DNA from: Monosporascus cannonballus
Lineage: Eukaryota > Ascomycota > Sordariomycetes > Xylariales
Direction of reading: 5' to 3'
DNA: 64,000 nucleotides
Assembly: GCA_004154925.1 (NCBI GenBank)
Contig: QJNS01000046.1
Coordinates: forward strand, 248,001 to 312,000
The notes beneath the pieces are model-generated. The model saw only the letters and a program-made list of their open reading frames with translations. It was not told the DNA's origin and ran no database searches. Every line of letters begins with the position of its first letter. Position 1 is the first letter of the stretch. The position numbers and the translations under genes were made by a program. Below, piece after piece: positions 60,499 to 64,000 of this stretch.

Positions 60499-60848
60499 TA
60501 TAACGGTTTAACAGTTTAATTAATTATTAAACCTTAAATTAACGGATTTATATTAATAAAAATATCGTAAGAATTTAAATAATAAATATAATAACGTATT
60601 ACGTTTCGTAATATTAAAAATATTTTAAATAACAAAATATTATTACAAATTAAAATTATTTAAATTATGGAAATAATAAATATATATATATATTTTTTTA
60701 ACTGGATTATTATTAATAAATTAATAATTTAATTTATTAATTTATTATTAATAAATTGGTAATTTATTACATAACTTAATTTACATAGTTTTTTTGGCTT
60801 TTTCCGTTATAACCGTTCCTGGAAACCGTAATTTATTAAGTTATAATA
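60499..60848 (-). repeat. Gypsy-A copy 3, 3' LTR
   Basis: 350 bp, heavily RIP-mutated along its whole length, including the end that is GC-normal in the other copies. Confidence 0.7.
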
Positions 60849-63800
60849 CGATTTCTTTTTTCTTAAAATTTTATCTTTAAAATTTTTTTTTTCCTAATAA
60901 GTTTTTTCCATATACCTTTAATATGTTTTCCGGTATGTCCAAACGTCATTTTCGTAAATCCGCATAACGATATGCCTTAATTAATTTAATTAAACTTAAA
61001 GGTTTTAATATAATACCTTATTTTTTTTATTTTGTTCGGCAATTTAATTACCATATAATAAATAAGGTTTTTCGTTATAAAAAATATATCCGTTAAAATC
61101 GTTCGTATAACGGAATAAAAATTTTTATTTTTATAATTAATCGCTATATTGCAAAATCGAAAAAATTAAAAGAAAAAGAATTACCGGCCGAAAAAATTTT
61201 ATCCGAAATTTTTGCGCATTTTTTTCGTATATATCGTTAACATTAATATTATTAATTTTAAGGTACGAAATTTGTTAATTATATCCTTTAATCCTTAAAC
61301 AATTTTAACGATTTGGCATAATTAAAATCGGAATCCGTAATTAAAATTTAAGTTTTAAAAAAAATAAACATTATTAATTGGAATACGGTAAACCAAAAAC
61401 TTTTTTTTATAAATTTCGTAAATTAAAATATTATTATTTTGGGTAATTCCGCCATTATTAATAAAAATTTCTTAATAAATATTAGGCGTTAATAAAATTT
61501 TTAATAAATTTTTAGGTATTTTCGGAATTTAAATATTTTTTCTATTTAATTAAGTATTAAATAAGTCCATTTTATTTTCGTATATTAAAAACTTTTTTTA
61601 TTTTATATATTTATTCGTTTTTTATTTTTATATTATTTTATGCCGTATATTTTTTAATAATATTTGCTATTAATTCGAATAAAAAAATATGAAAAATTGG
61701 ATAAAGTTTAACTTTTGGTAAAAACTTTAATTAATAATTATTTTTTGAGATTTTTTTGGCGATTTTGTATAAATTAATATATTTAAAATCGAGTTTTTTA
61801 TTGGGTTATTTTATTTAAATATTTTGGTAATTAGGAAAATTATTTTTCCTTTTTTGAAAATTAATTCTTTTAACTTTTTCTGGTTATAATATTTATTTAT
61901 TTAATTCCGTATAAATTTTAGTTTTATTTTTATTTTTTAGTATAGTTATTATAATTATTTTAATATAAAAATATTTTAATATTAATTAGACCGTTATCGC
62001 GTATTCTTTTATAAATTTTGAAATAAAACCAAAATTTACGTTCGTAAATATTATCTTAATATTTTCGTAATAATTAGTATTATAAGTTAATTAAATAATC
62101 GGTAATTTTTTAATTTAATTATTTTATTCGTAATTAATATAATATCGTAAATAAATTTTTAAAATTTAATTTATTTATTTTATTTATTTATCCGTTTATA
62201 GTTTAAATACGTTGGATAATTTGTAATTTAAGTTAATTTAAACTATAAGGCCTTATTAAATTTTTAATATAAATATTAATTTTTTATTTAATATAATTTT
62301 TATTAATAATTTATGTATATTGAAAATATATTTAAAAAAAATATATACTAATTATTCGGCGTTTATATTCTTATAATATGGTAAAAAATAAGAAAATTTC
62401 GTAAATCGATCGACGATTACGAAAATACCGTCGTAATGTATTTTCGTAATTAGATTTTCTAATATAGGAAATTTAATAATAAAATTAAATATAATTAAAT
62501 ACCATAGTTATTTTGTAATTAATAATAATTATAATTTTCCGTATAATTTATGTCGTTAAGCCTTTGCTTTAATATAAATATCGTATTACCGTATAACTTT
62601 TTATATTATTAAATTTATTTTAAGAAAAAAATATATGCGTCGAAATTGTTTTAAAGTTTTGTAAATCTTTAGATATCCATATAATTAATATTCGTATATT
62701 TTTTGTATTAAATCTTTTTAATATTTTTCTGGTATTTGTATTTTATTTGTTTTTTAATTTTTTGGAAAACCGTTATTATGCTATTAAATTTTTTAATACA
62801 TATCGTAAGGTACCACCCGAATTATCGTAATTTATCGTAAGCGTAAATATTTTTTTGAAGTAATATTAAAAATTATATAATTAATTTTAATTATTTTTTT
62901 TTTAAAATTTAATTATTTATTTAAAATATTTATTTTATTATTTTTTAATCTTTTTTTTATAAATAATAACGAAATCGAAATTTGCCAAATTTTTTACGTA
63001 TTTTAATTATTATTTTATAAATTTTTTAATCGTAATAAATTAAGTAAAACTTTAATAATCCGTATAAACCTTAACCTGGTATAAATTTCCTTTTAAAAAA
63101 TACTTAAATTCCCAAAATACTATAATAATAGCTATAAATTCCTTATTTGAAATACCATTATTAAATTCGGCTTTTTTTAACTTATACGAAAAAAATATAA
63201 TAAAATATAATTTACCTTAATTATTTCATTATCCGATTATTACGTTTAAGGCATAATCCGAAATATCGGTTTTTAATTTAATAAAGCAATTTAAATCGTA
63301 TATAATTAATATTAATTTGTTAATAATTATATCTTTAATATTTTAAAATAATTTTTTTATATTTAATATTTATTTAAATTCTTTTTTTTATAAAATTTAT
63401 TAAAGATATAATTATTTTGCTAAAATTTCGAATAAGTTTTTTGTAATAATTAACGAATTTAAAAAATATTTATATTTCCTTAATTATTATTAACGTTTAT
63501 TATTTTATAATTATAATTATTTTTTTAAAATTTATTTTAATATATTTTAAAATAATAATATATTTTAAATATTTTATTTTTTATATATATAATTAATTTT
63601 TTTTTGCGTTAATAAGTAATTTTACGTTTTATAAAGCTTAAAAAACTTTATAAATATATTTTGAATATATTTTTTCTGTTTTTAAGAAATTAAAAATATC
63701 GTTAAGATAATATATAACGAAAATATCGAAATATTTTCGTAATACATAATTAATTATTTATTAGAAAATTATTAATATATTCGTATGTTTTATTAATATA

Positions 63801-64000
63801 ATTAAATATTTAAATAATCCGTATTTCGTTTTAAAAATTATTTTTTATTTATATCCTTTTTTAATTTTAATAAAATTATATTTATCTTTAAAATCGAATA
63901 TTATAAATTATTTAATTCCATAAAATCGGTTTTTTATTTCTGTAATTAAAAATAATAATAGTCGGTTTTTGATTATAATATTATTTAATTATCAATAATT
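60499..64000 (-). mobile_element. Gypsy-A copy 3 (runs off the window), RIP-mutated
   Basis: The left (3') LTR is 60499-60848, start TATAACGGTTTAAC, end GTTATAATA, followed by the same purine-tract position as copy 1. The interior aligns to copy 1 through RT, which on the minus strand reads YLND (63709-63698) in the context YYLNDIFNF, so the first catalytic Asp is intact-position Asn. The 5' half lies outside. All frames are stop-filled. Confidence 0.75.

Noticed and set aside
1..64000. CRISPR arrays, operons, rRNA genes or a biosynthetic gene cluster
   Set aside because: No spaced short repeats, no bacterial-type gene packing, no rRNA sequence and no biosynthetic enzyme genes were seen; the sequence is fungal and transposon-dominated.

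Overview
The window looks like a repeat-rich chromosome segment of a filamentous ascomycete (Pezizomycotina). Long, extremely AT-rich blocks of dead transposons alternate sharply with short islands of normal base composition. Inside the blocks, conserved transposon motifs are readable but full of changes of the C-to-T / G-to-A kind (Asp to Asn in reverse-transcriptase centres, Cys and His to Tyr in zinc knuckles, many stops), and TpA-rich words dominate. This is the signature of repeat-induced point mutation (RIP). The species cannot be named from the sequence. The layout, with small secreted cysteine-rich genes beside RIP-mutated repeats, is that of 'two-speed' genomes of plant-associated fungi.

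Layout. (1) 1-13.4 kb: a host gene cut in two by a minus-strand Ty1/copia element (LTRs 272-490 and 12756-12974, target duplication GATAT). That element was itself cut by a minus-strand Ty3/gypsy element (4205-10952, target duplication GGGAC). Removing both restores one open frame. (2) 13.4-17.6 kb: a gene island with decayed small ORFs and one well-supported gene, a secreted double defensin-like precursor (15810-16259, minus). (3) 17.6-37.6 kb: one plus-strand gypsy element, traceable piece by piece, carrying three further LTR elements: gypsy-B copy 1 (18633-24149), gypsy-C (27053-33564) and a short LTR element whose recognisable coding remnant is gag-like (34759-36267). (4) 37.6-38.1 kb: a compact tRNA-like/SINE-like cluster, then featureless AT-rich DNA to 40.25 kb. 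(5) 40.26-41.8 kb: a small, partly mutated island. (6) 41.8-51.1 kb: gypsy-A relics, including a 3'-truncated copy and an LTR split by a Fot1/pogo transposon. (7) 51.1-53.5 kb: an island with a small putative GPI-anchored protein gene (52428-52808, minus). (8) 53.5-59.1 kb: gypsy-B copy 2 with a clean GTACC duplication. (9) 59.1-64 kb: a Tc1/mariner transposase relic and gypsy-A copy 3, which runs off the window.

The genes do not form a pathway. The biology here is repeat invasion and RIP around small secreted or surface proteins. No autonomous element appears intact. Best second looks: the two-domain defensin-like precursor with its duplicated 3' end, the gag-only LTR element, the paired hairpins in the gypsy-B LTRs, and the tRNA-like modules at 0.7 and 37.9 kb.
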